From NCBI RefSeq assembly GCF_001039355.2, contig NW_019775890.1, positions 128,263-176,843 on the forward strand: a DNA stretch of 48,581 bases, read 5' to 3'. This document shows positions 35,470 through 46,902 of the stretch, piece by piece; position 1 is the first letter of the stretch, and every line of letters starts with the position of its first letter. The translations under genes and the position numbers were made by a program. The notes beneath the pieces are model-generated. The model had not been told where the DNA came from and ran no database searches. It was given only the letters and a program-made list of their open reading frames with translations. This DNA comes from Lingula anatina. Its lineage: Eukaryota > Brachiopoda > Lingulata > Lingulida > Lingulidae.

Positions 35470-36822
35470 ACCCATCCTTTTGGTTCCAGTGGTCCCCTGA
35501 CCATTGGTTAAGGTTGTCGCCCGGGTAACTGAGGTAGAAGTAGATGTCCTACCTGTTGAAACCGGTCCTGCATGGATACTCGTTGATATTTTGGCTGACG
35601 TAGTTATTTTTGTAGTCGAAGTAGTAGAAGAAGTAGACGAGTTACAATTGACAACTTTACAATGCTGCACTGGGGTCCCGCAAAAACTAGGTGATGCACC
35701 GCTGCAGCCTCGCCTGATCCATTTACCATTATCACATTGAAAGTAAGTACGGCAGTCCTCTGGGTTTGGAACAGACGCGCTGTTTGAACAATACTCATCA
35801 TTATATCCACAAGGCCAGGCGACTAGTTGGAAAAAAACAACATTGTGAGAACACCATGAACATGAAAAATAAACGCAATACACAGTCAGATAAATTTTAA
35901 TTTAAAAACATAATTTAAAACCATCATTAACTTGGCAATGTTTTGAATTTTATCATGACAAGGTGTCTATACGTTTAAAGAACTTTGAAGTATCAACCTA
36001 AGTTAGCCAGTTATGATCGCATATCGCAGACCGTATATCGCAGATACCTATTAATCAGTTGCCCCAGTTAAGACTAGAGTATGGTTTTATTTCTTTCAGT
36101 TTTCACGGAGTACAGTATTCAGATTCCGTAGTTATCACAGAGCTTGATAGGTTGGACTGGTTTGGAGACTATTTGACACATTATTGAAACCCACGATTAA
36201 ATTTCACTTCAATGCAATATGAACTTGCAATGGGAATAAGAATAATTATTTTGAATCATTTCACAACTGTAGCTCCGATGTACAAATGACTTACACAGTC
36301 GTTGTTATTCTAGCTTTGAAAAAAAAAACGATAAACCCAAAATTTCGATTCTGCAAACACAATGTGGGTAGGCAATGTTACTTATAAAGCTTGAAAATAT
36401 AGGCCTACATGTATGTAGCAGCTTCCAAAGTTAAACGATGTAGGGCCAAAGACTGAAATTTCATACTTTTTATGCAAAAAAAATTATGATTTTAAATTTA
36501 AAGCAGATGCTAAAGCGAAATATCGCCTACTGTATAGCATTTGATTTTGTAACCCCTTAGATAAGCAGTACCATGAACGATGTGAATGTTTATTTACATG
36601 AAGGTATTGCAAATGGACACATTAGCGTGACACAGACGTGAACTGCATTTAATAAACTCACAATGACATCGTCTGTACTTCGGGGAGTTAATGCAGAAAC
36701 TTTAAACCGTTCTGAGCGTGGCCATGCTAACACCTACCTATATTCAAAATGTGGAAGCTTGTTATCCAGCCCAGCGTAACAATGAGGTTACTAAAAATAC
36801 ACCTCGATGCACTGGTCCTCAT
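33458..36822 (-). CDS. Receptor gene B: CBM14, stalk, TM, tyrosine-rich tail
   Basis: Exons on the minus strand: 36822-36738, 35822-35472, 34608-34479, 34280-34238, 34027-33458, with phases 1, 1, 2, 0 and 392 residues. Exon 1 encodes a signal peptide (MRTSASRCIFSNLIVTLGWI then TSFHILNI). It is supported by similarity to the matching exon of gene C (VGWIASFHIAGI). Residues 29-85 are a CBM14 domain (VAWPCGYNDEYC, EDCRTYFQCDNGKWIRRGC, FCGTPVQHC). A Ser/Thr stalk follows, then a membrane helix at about 157-181 (AGVVVVVVLVLVVIILGLLW), WKRRDMLLR and a basic exon (FKRKPIKRD). The 189-residue tail has 13 Tyr: LYSV, YYNLP, TYSTV, LYGS, YTYTEL, YYTTP, IYYSDV. The second half of the tail aligns with gene C, but gene B stops at the YYSDV block. 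Predicted type I surface receptor. Function is inferred. Confidence 0.85.
34790..35409. mobile_element. 620 bp element with 111 bp near-identical inverted ends
   Basis: 34790-34900 (starts ATCAGGCCTACCCAACTACT) and the reverse complement of 35299-35409 (starts ATCAGGCCTACCCAACTACC) differ at only about two positions over 111 bases. The intervening 400 bp has no open frame of note, so the element is non-autonomous. High arm identity suggests recent insertion or arm homogenisation. It lies in intron 2 of gene B. I could not find a clean target duplication. Confidence 0.85.
35423..35465. repeat. (TA)n microsatellite beside the gene B 5' splice site
   Basis: About 20 TA units. On the minus strand, the exon 2 donor G/GTAACA at 35471 runs directly into this tract, so repeat length changes could affect splice-site recognition. 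Confidence 0.9.
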
Positions 36823-37388
36823 CCTGTCCCTGTCGGCTACCTAGCCACCTCGTCACAATTAAGTATGTCACAAAAATATGTGTGTATTAACGTCAGGGAA
36901 ATCCGGCGAGAATTACATTGTCACCTCTCCAACTCCCGGAGTCAGACAGAAGAATGTGTGTAATTACGACACTCCATTTTCGATTTTGACAGGTGCATGA
37001 ATCGCGTCCTAATTTATGCCAACACCTGGTTTGTTTGCTGCTCTACCAGGAAGTAAATCAGAGGTCACGTTGAGGTCCGGGGTAAGTGACAATAAATATT
37101 TTGTCACATGTTTTCGATAAAGTGTAGGAAGAAAATGATAAACAGAAAGCATTAGTCAGTGCAATACCTGGTATATGTGTATTGTAGAGGGGATTTTCAG
37201 TAGAATTTTTCTGCTGAAATACGGCGGTATAATTTTCCCATTAAAATTCAGTCTAGATAGTGAATGGGCTTCAAATAGCACAGACAGAATTTCCCGCTGT
37301 TCGAGTCACCATTATGCAGTGTTTACAGTTCTAGGGGTTACTGAAGTTATCTTTCTTATTATATACCTTTAAGCGAAAGGTTATGAAA

Positions 37389-37407
37389 ATTTTATTTATT
37401 TATTTGT

Positions 37408-37450
<43 letters not shown>

Positions 37451-37453
37451 TTT
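37389..37453. repeat. (ATTT)n microsatellite
   Basis: About 16 tetranucleotide units with one imperfect unit. Confidence 0.9.
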
Positions 37454-37791
37454 TGTGAATGCAAAAAATGAGCTCATCATATCTGGTTAAAATCGTCATG
37501 TTTGAACAAAATTTGGATTTCAACCTGTCAAAACAATTTTTTACTGGAAATTTCCACATCCTTCCCTTTATCACCTAATTATGCTTAATCCACAACCGTT
37601 TACAGATTTACGACCCATAACCCCTTTTGTCTCTTCCGTGTTTATAATTTTTGATTCACTCTCGTAATGGAAGTTGAATGAGGAAATGCACTCGTGACGG
37701 TAAAATTATAAATCCAGAGTCGTAGTTGGTTCATAGAAAAATAATTTTCTCAACGAATTTGGATAGGGTATAGGCCTACATTGCTGATAAA

Positions 37792-37794
<3 letters not shown>

Positions 37795-37833
<39 letters not shown>
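37795..37833. repeat. (ATT)n microsatellite
   Basis: About 13 uninterrupted trinucleotide units. Confidence 0.9.
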
Positions 37834-37835
<2 letters not shown>

Positions 37836-38005
37836 AAAAGGCCTTGACCCTCACTACACGTATTATTGTTCTGTTCATAATGTATATGCAGATGTATATG
37901 CAGATGTATATACTGTATAGGATGCTCTGCAGCTAACAATAACCAAACTATTTCGTAGAACAAGGTGCACCACAAGACAAATAATTCTGCTATCAAATAT
38001 TCTTA

Positions 38006-38011
38006 TTTATT
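38006..38011 (-). terminator. Possible polyadenylation signal for receptor gene C
   Basis: The minus-strand AATAAA nearest to the gene C stop that I found, about 660 bases downstream. A variant hexamer closer in is possible. Confidence 0.25.
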
Positions 38012-38668
38012 GGTAACAAATTATGGCACATTCTCTTATGCAACATATATATCTGTATTTAAATAGTTTAACTGCGCACATGTCACTTAATTTTGTTGTT
38101 CTTAAAAAATTTGAATAATAACCAATAGTTCTAAACAAAGTGAAAAAAATTACACTACAGTTGCATCATTGTACACAAGTAAACAACATGAACTGAGCAG
38201 CTGTAAGATGAATTTCAAAAGATATCCCGTATGAATTTTAGGCGTGTGTTTCTGTAGGCCCTATCACTGAAGTTTACTTTGCCGATTATAGGCCCTACCC
38301 GTGCACAAAATCTGTATAATTTGTAGACCAATGTAGCTATATGATCACGGATGACCTTTATGGTTCAAGTCTTAAATCTATATCTGTCAAGTAAAGGTCC
38401 AGTGCAAAGCAAAATAAACAAAAGACAATTGGATGATTCTTTGCAAAGAATGAGATTAATCCAACATACAAACGCCGGCGTTTGGAAGTTAAAATGACTG
38501 GAAATGGTGTGATCGGGGCTTAGTGACATATCAACACCGTATGGTGTATATGACATAACAATTATCACCGTGATTATCATTCATATACAAAAATTCTATA
38601 AATATTTAGCGATAAATATTTAGTTAAAGCTGACAGAAGAACACCATGAAGTTTGTGTAAAGAAAATA

Positions 38669-41600
38669 TCAATTGGTGTTTTGGTAGTGCGTCGTATCCG
38701 CTGGATTTTCAAGCACAAAGTAATAAGGTTCTTGTTGGTTGGTAGGGTTGGGTTCTCGTGCCAGACAATAATCGTCAATATCGTCTGCAACATTTGGGTC
38801 ACTCGCTCTCTTACTCCGCGGAATGACGTCTGCATATTGTGGAACGTTGCTCTGAGGAGTGTCTCCATTCCAGCGCCTGTTTTGCTCATTGGCGTCATCT
38901 ACCTCCTTTGCGACGGTACTGTAATACACATCGTCTGCTTTCCCTGGCGTTGTATAGTAATGATTTTCTTTGGGATCAGATTTGAAACCTGAAGGTTGTG
39001 TGTAAGTATAGTCATTGGAATTTGCGGCATAGTATTTAGGGTCATCCGCAGTGTTGTAAAATGGTTCGTCGGTACCAGCCGAATACAATGTATTGTTTCT
39101 CATTAAAACCGGCGACTGGTCGCCATTGTAAGTTGGTTTGGGAGACGTCTTTGAAGGTTCACTGTAAATATGTACTGAGCTGTCGTTGTTATTCTTCGTC
39201 GGGTTTTCTTTGATGGATTTAATGCCGTGTGGGTCCTGGTACACGTAAGGGGAATCATACTATGGAAAAGAAGAGAAAAAAAGCAATAAGTTATTTTCCA
39301 AAGTCACAAGTCCAGCAATAGGCCTAGGGGTTAAACGAATGCCGAAACACTTTTCTTTTAAAACGTACCTAAAGTAGTAATTTATCTGCTTAACGCTATA
39401 GGTATAATTCAGTTCTATGAATATAATATAATGCATCACTAATGTAAAATTTACAATACCCAATTTGTATTAGGCCTAAGATGAGCACAATTGAGCAATC
39501 TCACCTCGTTTGATGAACTCTTCCCTTTGCCTTTATTAAATAAGCTGTAAAATATGCAATGCAAATAGTTACGCCACGGCTTATCACACATGCTTCATGT
39601 TGTACCATTGAGCGGTTTAAGTTTTGACAAATAATTAACGATTTTTATTAGCAAACGACCAAGACCTTGTAGAAAAATGAGTAGGCTACTCCGTGCTGAA
39701 AAAACTGCAATGTTTAATGCTTCGGACTTTGGAAAAACATGCTGGTAGGTTTTTGAAGGCACGGAACGATTTAAGAAAATGTAGAAAGACAAAGAATTAC
39801 TTTACCCATATGTTCTGTTTCCATATAGGGTGGAAAAAGTAATGATGAATACACTAAATGAGTTCTACCAGCCCCAAGTCACCACAGAAGACCCACATAT
39901 TTACCTTAGTAACATATCTCTCCTCTTCCACCATAGCAGTCCCAGTATAAGTATTATCAGGACCAGTAACACGGCTATCACAGTACCAGCTATGACACCG
40001 CCCTCACTAGGGCCGCTTTCGTGGGGCATGGTGTTGCCCCCTTGGGTTATTATCTGCATGGTTGTCGTTTGAGATGTATTGGAAACAACTGAAAACAATG
40101 TAAATAAAAGGTCATGAGAATTACCATAATGGGTATGAATTTTTGGTTATGAATGGAAATGTTAGCATATATTGGTTTCAAATCATTTTGTTATATATCA
40201 GAATCACACTTGCATCATACTTCATTAATTTTTGAAATCACATTACATCCGATTAGTGTCTTACCTCCATGGGGCGTTGACTTAGCAGCAACCGTACTGT
40301 GTTTTGTAACCTTTTCTGCTACCGTAGAACTTTTAGTGCTTGTTGATGCACTTATTACAGTGCTTTCAGATGTGAGCTCGTTCCCACTTGTTTTGCTTGT
40401 AGTTGTTGACCTTCGTATTGTTGTGCTTGTAATTGTTGGCCTTCGTGTTGTTGTGCTTGTAATTGTTGCCCTTCGTGTCGTTGTGCTTGTGATTGTTGGC
40501 CTTCGTGTTGCTGCATTGTAATTGTTGTTTGTATTCGACGGTGCTCTTGTTCCTCTGTTGCTGTTACCAGGCCTATTACCTGTTGTGGTCTCTGGACACG
40601 TGACACTCGTACAATACTCTACTGGTGTACCACATGAACCAGGTGATGTGTTGCTGCAGTTATAAATTATCCATTTTCCGTATAAACACCAATAATACTG
40701 TGTACAGTCAGCTGGGTTTGGTCTAAGAGCACCATTTTGTGGACAGTCCTCGGTATAATATCCACATGGCCATGTTACTAAATCACGAAAAAGAGATAAC
40801 AATCATAGGATTATTTTATTATAACTTTGGAATATGAAAATGAGTTCCGAAAAACAGGTACTCCTTACCTGTAGGTAAATTTCATTATTAAGTAGCATTC
40901 CCATGCAAAAGAAACTAATTTTTCATATCAATCCACAAACAACATCGTAAACTAATGATGCTAATATACATACAACTTAAAGGTCACTATATAACAAATA
41001 AGGATGTTTGAATGTTAGTACCCACTCCGTCCATGTTTTTGACGTATCATAAGGTTAATGCGCCCCTAATTAAAAATAAAACTTAAATTCAAATAAAGCC
41101 CACTGCCGCACTAGTACAATGTACTGTACAATGCAATGTCCTGTACACGTGCATGCATTAAGCTGCCAGCAGTAAACATGTTTGTAATATACGACTTCCT
41201 TGTTCGTTGATACCAGCATGCCAGTATCAGACTAGTAGGTACCAACTTTAAAGTGTGTGTGTGGATGGGGGTGGGGGGCATAAAAATAGTGAAGGGGGCC
41301 GGGAGGGTATCCCTTTAGTCGCTCCTGCTTCCTGCTCTTACATAAGGGCGCATTCCCATAGATTTTAGATCGATCTATCCCCGTGGGGAGTCTCACTAGA
41401 TTACTGTCAGATAATCCGACTTAAATGTCCGTCCCGCCTACTACAAGCTGTAAGGGGGTAATTAACTTTCGTGCCCGCTCGGCTGACAGCTATTTAGCGT
41501 GAACCCCCAGGGAGTTAGGTCGATCTAGTTGGATCGATCTAATCTCTGGGAATGGGGTCTAGACTGGCGCGGTTTATTGAAAAAGGGGGACAAAAACAGG

Positions 41601-41916
41601 GCCCCTAATGTGACACCTGTCACGGTCCTTGCCTTTTCAAATGGGACAGCTCGTATCGAGTTGGGAAGAGTATTTGGTCAGCACTTTCTCTTGGATTTAC
41701 GTTTAATATACCAACACACTTGATCTACCTGTACTATTTCCCATCTTTAGACAGGAACTTTCAAAAATGGGTCTCAGCTTTTAAGCCTATCAAGGTAATG
41801 GTGAAAGTCGTTTCCTTGTGAAGCTCAGACTTACCTATGCCCGCTATATGAAAGCTAGCAATCCATCCTACTGTTATATAGAAGAGGTCACTGAACTGAA
41901 AGTTGCTGCTCCACAT
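38669..41916 (-). CDS. Receptor gene C: CBM14, stalk, TM, tyrosine-rich tail
   Basis: Exons on the minus strand: 41916-41835, 40777-40265, 40088-39905, 39544-39505, 39259-38669, with phases 1, 1, 2, 0 and 469 residues. Exon 1 is a signal peptide (MWSSNFQFSDLFYITVGWIA then SFHIAGI). A start further upstream in the same frame is possible. Residues 28-85 are CBM14 (VTWPCGYYTEDC, DCTQYYWCLYGKWIIYNC, SCGTPVEYC). The Thr-rich stalk contains four 10-residue repeats of the type TRRPTITSTT. The membrane helix spans about 229-251 (IAGTVIAVLLVLIILILGLL), followed by WWKRRDMLLR as in gene B. The 196-residue tail has 20 Tyr: YVYQDP, IYSEP, LYSAG, YTYTQP, YYTTP, VYYSTV, YADVIP, YCLA, YFVL, YQNT. The 59 or so residues after VYYSTV have no counterpart in gene B. 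Predicted type I surface receptor. Function is inferred. Confidence 0.87.
40389..40508 (-). repeat. In-frame minisatellite, four 30 bp units, gene C stalk
   Basis: The array encodes TRRPTITSTT, TRRATITSTT, TRRPTITSTT, IRRSTTTSKT. The unit is a multiple of three, so copy number can vary without frameshift. It lengthens the probable O-glycosylated stalk and places RR pairs at regular spacing. Confidence 0.9.
41345..41556. mobile_element. MITE-like element, GATCGATC family, copy 2
   Basis: The reverse complement matches the element at 7957-8182 through most of its length. Shared blocks include AGTTAATTACCCCCTTACAG, GTCAGCCGAGCGGGCAC and GACAGTAATCTAGTGAGACT. It sits in intron 1 of gene C in the opposite orientation. 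Confidence 0.8.
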
Positions 41917-44489
41917 TGTGGGTAAAGTCTTTATCCTTGTGGTGTGGATGTTAGTCATATATACATCTTGTTTAAATGTCTCACTGACAGTTGAATTGTC
42001 ACCAATTCTGTTGAAAAGGTGAAAACAATTATACACCCTTGAATTTTCCGTTAACAGTCTTTACTGTACAACATGGTGACCTGACATATCAAAGTCGCCA
42101 TTTTATTTACTCCTGAAGTAGGAAGTAGAAAAGCTAGCAAACCCCTCGTGTCATGTGACTTAATGGGTGAATAGGGAGTGTTATTACGTACGGCTTAAAG
42201 CAATGAGTGAAAGCCAACCGTACAATAAATCTATTGTGACATGCCTATGATATGAATGAGAAAGGCGTGTTTGGTTTTGCGCTATACACGTGTATAGCTA
42301 TCACACATACATATAGGTGGTGAAATTACACGCTTTGTTCAAATTATTGTGGTCTATGGTAAGACGTACAAAAAAGTGTTATTTACTTGCCTATATTTTC
42401 ACTTAAAATTTAAAATTTGATAAAAGATCCCTTAGTTTCTGAAGCATTTACAACCAAGAAAGCTTATCTAGATTGGGGTTTAGTTTCTTTTTTTAACGCT
42501 GATGTCAATTTAGACAATAGATGTCTGAATAAAAAATGAAACACATTTTAATTCTGTCGCGTTTTAATCGGGAGTTTAATTGCACTTTTAAAGTATTTAC
42601 TCACCTAGAGCTTAGTCATTTGACTATTCATTAATTAAGAACTAATTTATCAAAGACAGGCATATAAGACAAGTTAACGTATTATTTAGTTAACCTCAAA
42701 ACATGCTTTTAAAGCTGGGCCTGGTGAGATAAATTACTGTACAGTGGAAAACGACAGGCCTTTTTTAAGTACTACTAGTACAGGTACTGTAAGAATAGCA
42801 TGAGCGTGGATGTCTTATCTCGGCCAGCGTATCAACTTAGACAACCCTTGATTTTCAACCTCAAAACACTTACACGCCATTATGTATGGTGTGATCGTGT
42901 GCCAAATAACGTTATCAAATGGACGCGCGGTCTTCTACCCTTAATTTTGTTTTTATTATATACCGATTGCATTTGGAATATCACACAGCGTGCGCGCTTT
43001 ACTCTTTTAACATTCCCGGATATGAAGGCCTCATTTAACCATTTAACTGGAAAAAAAACCCATACGAAGACGAAACGATGGCCTTTTTTATTTTGTCAGA
43101 TTCGGATTATAAGACACGATGTTGGGCAGATTTTTGACCATATTAAGTCACCACACGCTTTGCACTTTTTAAAAATGCGGACGGGAAGTTACCCCCTCAC
43201 CAACTCCCTCTTCACTCCGACCAGTTACGGTGCCGTAAGAACATCGACTTTCCCCTTTTCTTCAGCTTAAATCTCCTAGGTCCAAATGCACCAGCGATAG
43301 TAGAACTATGCTCTATACATAACTATTGAAAAGGCGGCCATATATCATGTGACAGGTTTGGCGCTTGACTGGGTCATTAAAATGTGAAAAGGAAGGGTTG
43401 GAAAGGAAGTGAAGGGGGGGGGGGGGGCGGGCGTAGGAGACGACATTTACCTTTGGAATGACTCAAAGATATACAGGCAGTGGGGTCTCTCGTATCGTGC
43501 ACCTTCACCTTTTCACATCATCAGCCCCCCTCCCCTCCCCATGTACTATGCCCCCTCTTTCTTCCTGGCTGATTAACGGGACTGATTCGATTGGCATGTA
43601 GAAGGAGCGGAGAAGGAGATATTCCGCTATGATAAATGATAGCATAATTTAACAGTCACAGATGTATGCTGAAGTTTTAAAGACCCGGTTTATGTTTTAA
43701 TCACCGAGATCAGGCATCCTCTCGTTAACTCGTGTTCCCCCTTCCAAAGCAAACATCTAATCATGCAATTATTTTGAAAAGTTCAAAAGTCGTAACAACA
43801 ATATGGTGAAGACGGCATACGAGAGAAGGAAGATACTCTTGTTTTCATATATTTGGCAGAAATTTAGTTTACTTTATGTCTCACGCGACAATTAATTAGA
43901 CGAAAGGGCAAAGGATTTTTTGTACCGGAAAGCCTCCATTCATTTATTTGATAGATTGATATATTCGTCTTTTTTCTCCATTTATTTGATAGATTGCCAG
44001 CTCTACGCAGGAAATAAATACAACTGTAGAAGAAAGTTACACAAGTAAAAAAAGTGATGAGAAAAGAATCTTATGAAGAGGCTGCAGTTATTTGGGATTA
44101 AGGTTAAATAAGACATTACATCACCTGAAATGTGGCTGTTTTGAGTTGCTTGTGTTAAAAGACATAAAATAATTGTTATCAAAAAAACTTTACCAATTTT
44201 GATGTAAAAAACCTGTCGAGGAAATTCTTGTCATGGCAATTTTATTGAAGTAAACGCTCCTGTCCTAGGTTAAAACACTAACCACACTTTTTTTCTTATA
44301 ATGTGTGTCTTACCTAAGTGCCACTGCTGTGTCAGAATGATAAACTACCTGCGCGCCGTCTGTCGTCCTAAATAGGTCTTTTGCATGGGCGCAATTTTTT
44401 CACCTTTTCTCAGATTCATATTTGGTTAACCTTAAAGGCATCGTACCAGCGGCAAGGATAGGGAGGGTGTCTTAGACTGGGTTCCCATA

Positions 44490-44732
44490 AACCCATCGTA
44501 CTAGCTGGATCGATGTATATCTGCGGGGATTCTAGACAAAGTACTAGTACAGTCAACGTAGGGGAGACCGGGGCTAGTTGGACCTCGGGGTAAGTTGGCC
44601 CCCCATCAATTTATGACAAAGTAATTATGGGGTAAAAGAATTGATCACATCATTTTGTAAAGTGACCGTATCCAATAGTGCGAAGAACACTATCCCCACA
44701 GAGATAGATCGGTCCTGCTGGTACGATAACTT
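44490..44732. mobile_element. MITE-like element, family 1 relative
   Basis: The left end ATCGTACTAGCTGGATCGAT and the right end, read on the other strand, ATCGTACCAGCAGGACCGAT form inverted termini. GGGGATTCTAGACAAAGTAC just inside resembles the arms of the element at 16280-16525. The core has a GGGGTAAGTTGGCC block that may be a separate inserted repeat. Non-coding. Confidence 0.6.
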
Positions 44733-46793
44733 TATGAACGCTCTCTTACATTATTTATAGATTAAAACATTTGATGAAACAGGGACCACCAGTGTGGGTG
44801 GTCTGAAAAAAGGCTTAAAAGGATAACTGTTATTTCTTCAGTAGTCTGTTTTGATATTAAAACATGTTGTTTGACATCATATCGTATTAATGTTTTAAAA
44901 AAGAGAAAAGAATCCCACACTTCAGAACTTCTATCAACACAAAACTTTCTTTTTAGTTCAGTGGAATGTCACCTACTGAATACCTAAACGTAATGTTACA
45001 TGTTGCACACAATGGTTCTGACAGCTAAAAAAACATCTCATAGTCTCGATAATTCAGCGCACAAAAGTACAATACTCATACAAATGTAACGCGTTTATCT
45101 CGCGCACACTTTATACCGCAGCCCCCTTTCCCATTATAGCGGAAATCCTGACTTCTCAGAAGAGGCAGTAAACAGCCATGGTCAGTGACATTTTGCTAGA
45201 GAGCGCTGTTTGTGACGAAAATCTCAAAATGAACGCGTAAACCTTTAGTTAATTGTCAGTCTAGATCTGTGCTTGATAAGTAGACTATTTATGTTAATGG
45301 ATGATTGCAGGCCCCAAAATCGTTGGATAAACTGTCGCGGCGAAAATTACGCCTGGATGTTATTGACAAATCGATTTTATCGAACATCAATCTGCCCAAG
45401 TATTAAATGTTTCCGGTATGTTACGTTAGGTGTCAATCAAGCCTAGATGATGGTAATTTTAATCTCAGGAGGACGTTCAACTTACATGAGATACCGTGAG
45501 CAGAATCCTAAAACAAAATAACAACTTGGCAGGTGTACTATGCTGCTTAACGCCCCTTATCAAATAATGTGTCCATAATGAATTCGAAGTGAATAAAGAA
45601 AACTGCACGCTATTATTTACTACATTAAACGCGCTATTATTTACCTACATTAAACATCAGTTTTACTGTGACACAAAAGAGCAGACCTCTGCCAAGGAGA
45701 TGAATTATGAATATTATTCATTAACAATTTCGGGGAGTCCGGATTCCGTTGAAATTGAAATTTCTTTTTTCCTACTGGATAACCGTCTATACTGAAGATT
45801 TTATCTAAAAAAAATTCATAACTTTTTTGACATTTCTCCTACGCTTACAGTCTGACAACCAACGTCAAGGGAAGTAAACCCCTTCGCTGGCGTAGGTTAT
45901 GATAATGAGAATTATAAAATACACTACACAGATATTTATTGCCAAAGCTAGCTACCTGGTTTTTGTCTCAAAAACCGTATGTTGATATAAGTTATAAAGC
46001 GCAGTACAAGGGCACTATTATCTACCACGCACTTATGTAAACCTTGTTCACGGACAGTGCACCTCTAACTCAATTCACGCTTCTATTTCTTCCTCAATGT
46101 ACATTGTGTATTCCCCATTACAGACAAAGATCAACTGATGCGAATATTGGTAATATGTCCGATTTTGACAAAACATTATTCAGAATTGCGTGACTTCATC
46201 GGAAAAGTTGGAGATTACTACAGCTGTTGTTTTCCTTTCCCAACCGATGTATGTGTTCATGCAACAAGCAACGACGTATACTTGTGGTCGACAGTTTTAA
46301 ACGTTTGATAGCATCCATCGCTTTGTGTAATGAAATCCCTTTCTTATACCAGTAGTCAGGAACGTTGGGCAAATGTTGCTAATTCGGAGTGAGACTGATT
46401 GGTAATAAGAACAGTATGCTAGGACTGACTTTTTTGGGTAATTCAGGATTTCAGTATACGAAAAAAAGATGTTAAAAAATAAATCAGTCATATTGTTCGA
46501 ACAATTTTACGAAAATTGAATAAGAAGGAGCGCATCTGTTTTTACGCGAGGGAAACATGTTTAAGTCGCATACATTGTAATTGTGACTTGGATCACAGAA
46601 TAAAAATTATTGATACCTATAAAATATATACAATTCTTAGACACAGGTTTGTCCTCGCACAATAACAATATTTGCTTCCTTGTGAGAGAAGAGCAGCTGA
46701 GTTCAGCCAGTGATGTAATGTCCTTTAAAGTTTCGATTCAATGACCAAAGAGAACGATCGTTTATTTGATTTTATGCCATGTTGATTCTTTTC

Positions 46794-46811
46794 CACGTGC
46801 TCATGACGTAA
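46794..46811 (+). promoter_or_regulatory. E-box and CRE-like sites upstream of lectin gene
   Basis: CACGTG at 46794-46799 and TGACGTAA at 46804-46811 lie about 100 bp before the ATG at 46903. These match bHLH-zip and CREB/ATF-type consensus sites. Such short matches are only suggestive. Confidence 0.25.
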
Positions 46812-46902
46812 AATCGAGGTTGACAGGGTGTAGATATTCAGTATGTTTCAGCCTTTCTGAATACCACACCGTGACCTTCTGCTTAATCAGACAATTGATG
46901 AC

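Larger units (their letters stand above)
36823..38005. other. Intergenic region between receptor genes B and C
   Basis: No supported gene. It holds a long (ATTT)n tract at about 37389-37453 and an (ATT)n tract at about 37795-37833. The upstream region of gene B has no obvious TATA box. On the plus strand, 36783-36845 reads like a short hydrophobic peptide, but it is the antisense of the gene B signal-peptide exon. Confidence 0.5.
41917..46902. other. Intergenic region between receptor gene C and lectin gene
   Basis: About 5 kb without a supported gene. The largest frame (42800-43270 plus, 156 codons) has no recognisable domain, no splice context and ordinary composition. The interval holds a G run near 43404-43427, a family 1 MITE relative at about 44490-44730 and AT-rich unique sequence. 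The gene C promoter should lie just above 41916. Confidence 0.55.

Noticed and set aside
36783-36845. Plus-strand signal-peptide-like peptide MRLLKIHLDALVLILSLSAT
   Set aside because: It overlaps the minus-strand signal exon of gene B, which has a matching donor, phase and a homologous exon in gene C. The plus-strand frame ends at once with no splice donor.
40153-40521. 122-codon plus-strand frame rich in Leu and Val
   Set aside because: Antisense of the Thr-rich stalk repeats of gene C.
42800-43270. 156-codon plus-strand open frame in the gap between gene C and the lectin gene
   Set aside because: No domain, no signal peptide, no splice context, and composition like the surrounding non-coding DNA. 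A frame of this length can occur by chance.
44570-44620. GGGGTAAGTTGGCC block as a regulatory or structural RNA motif
   Set aside because: Better explained as a repeat fragment inside a MITE-like element.
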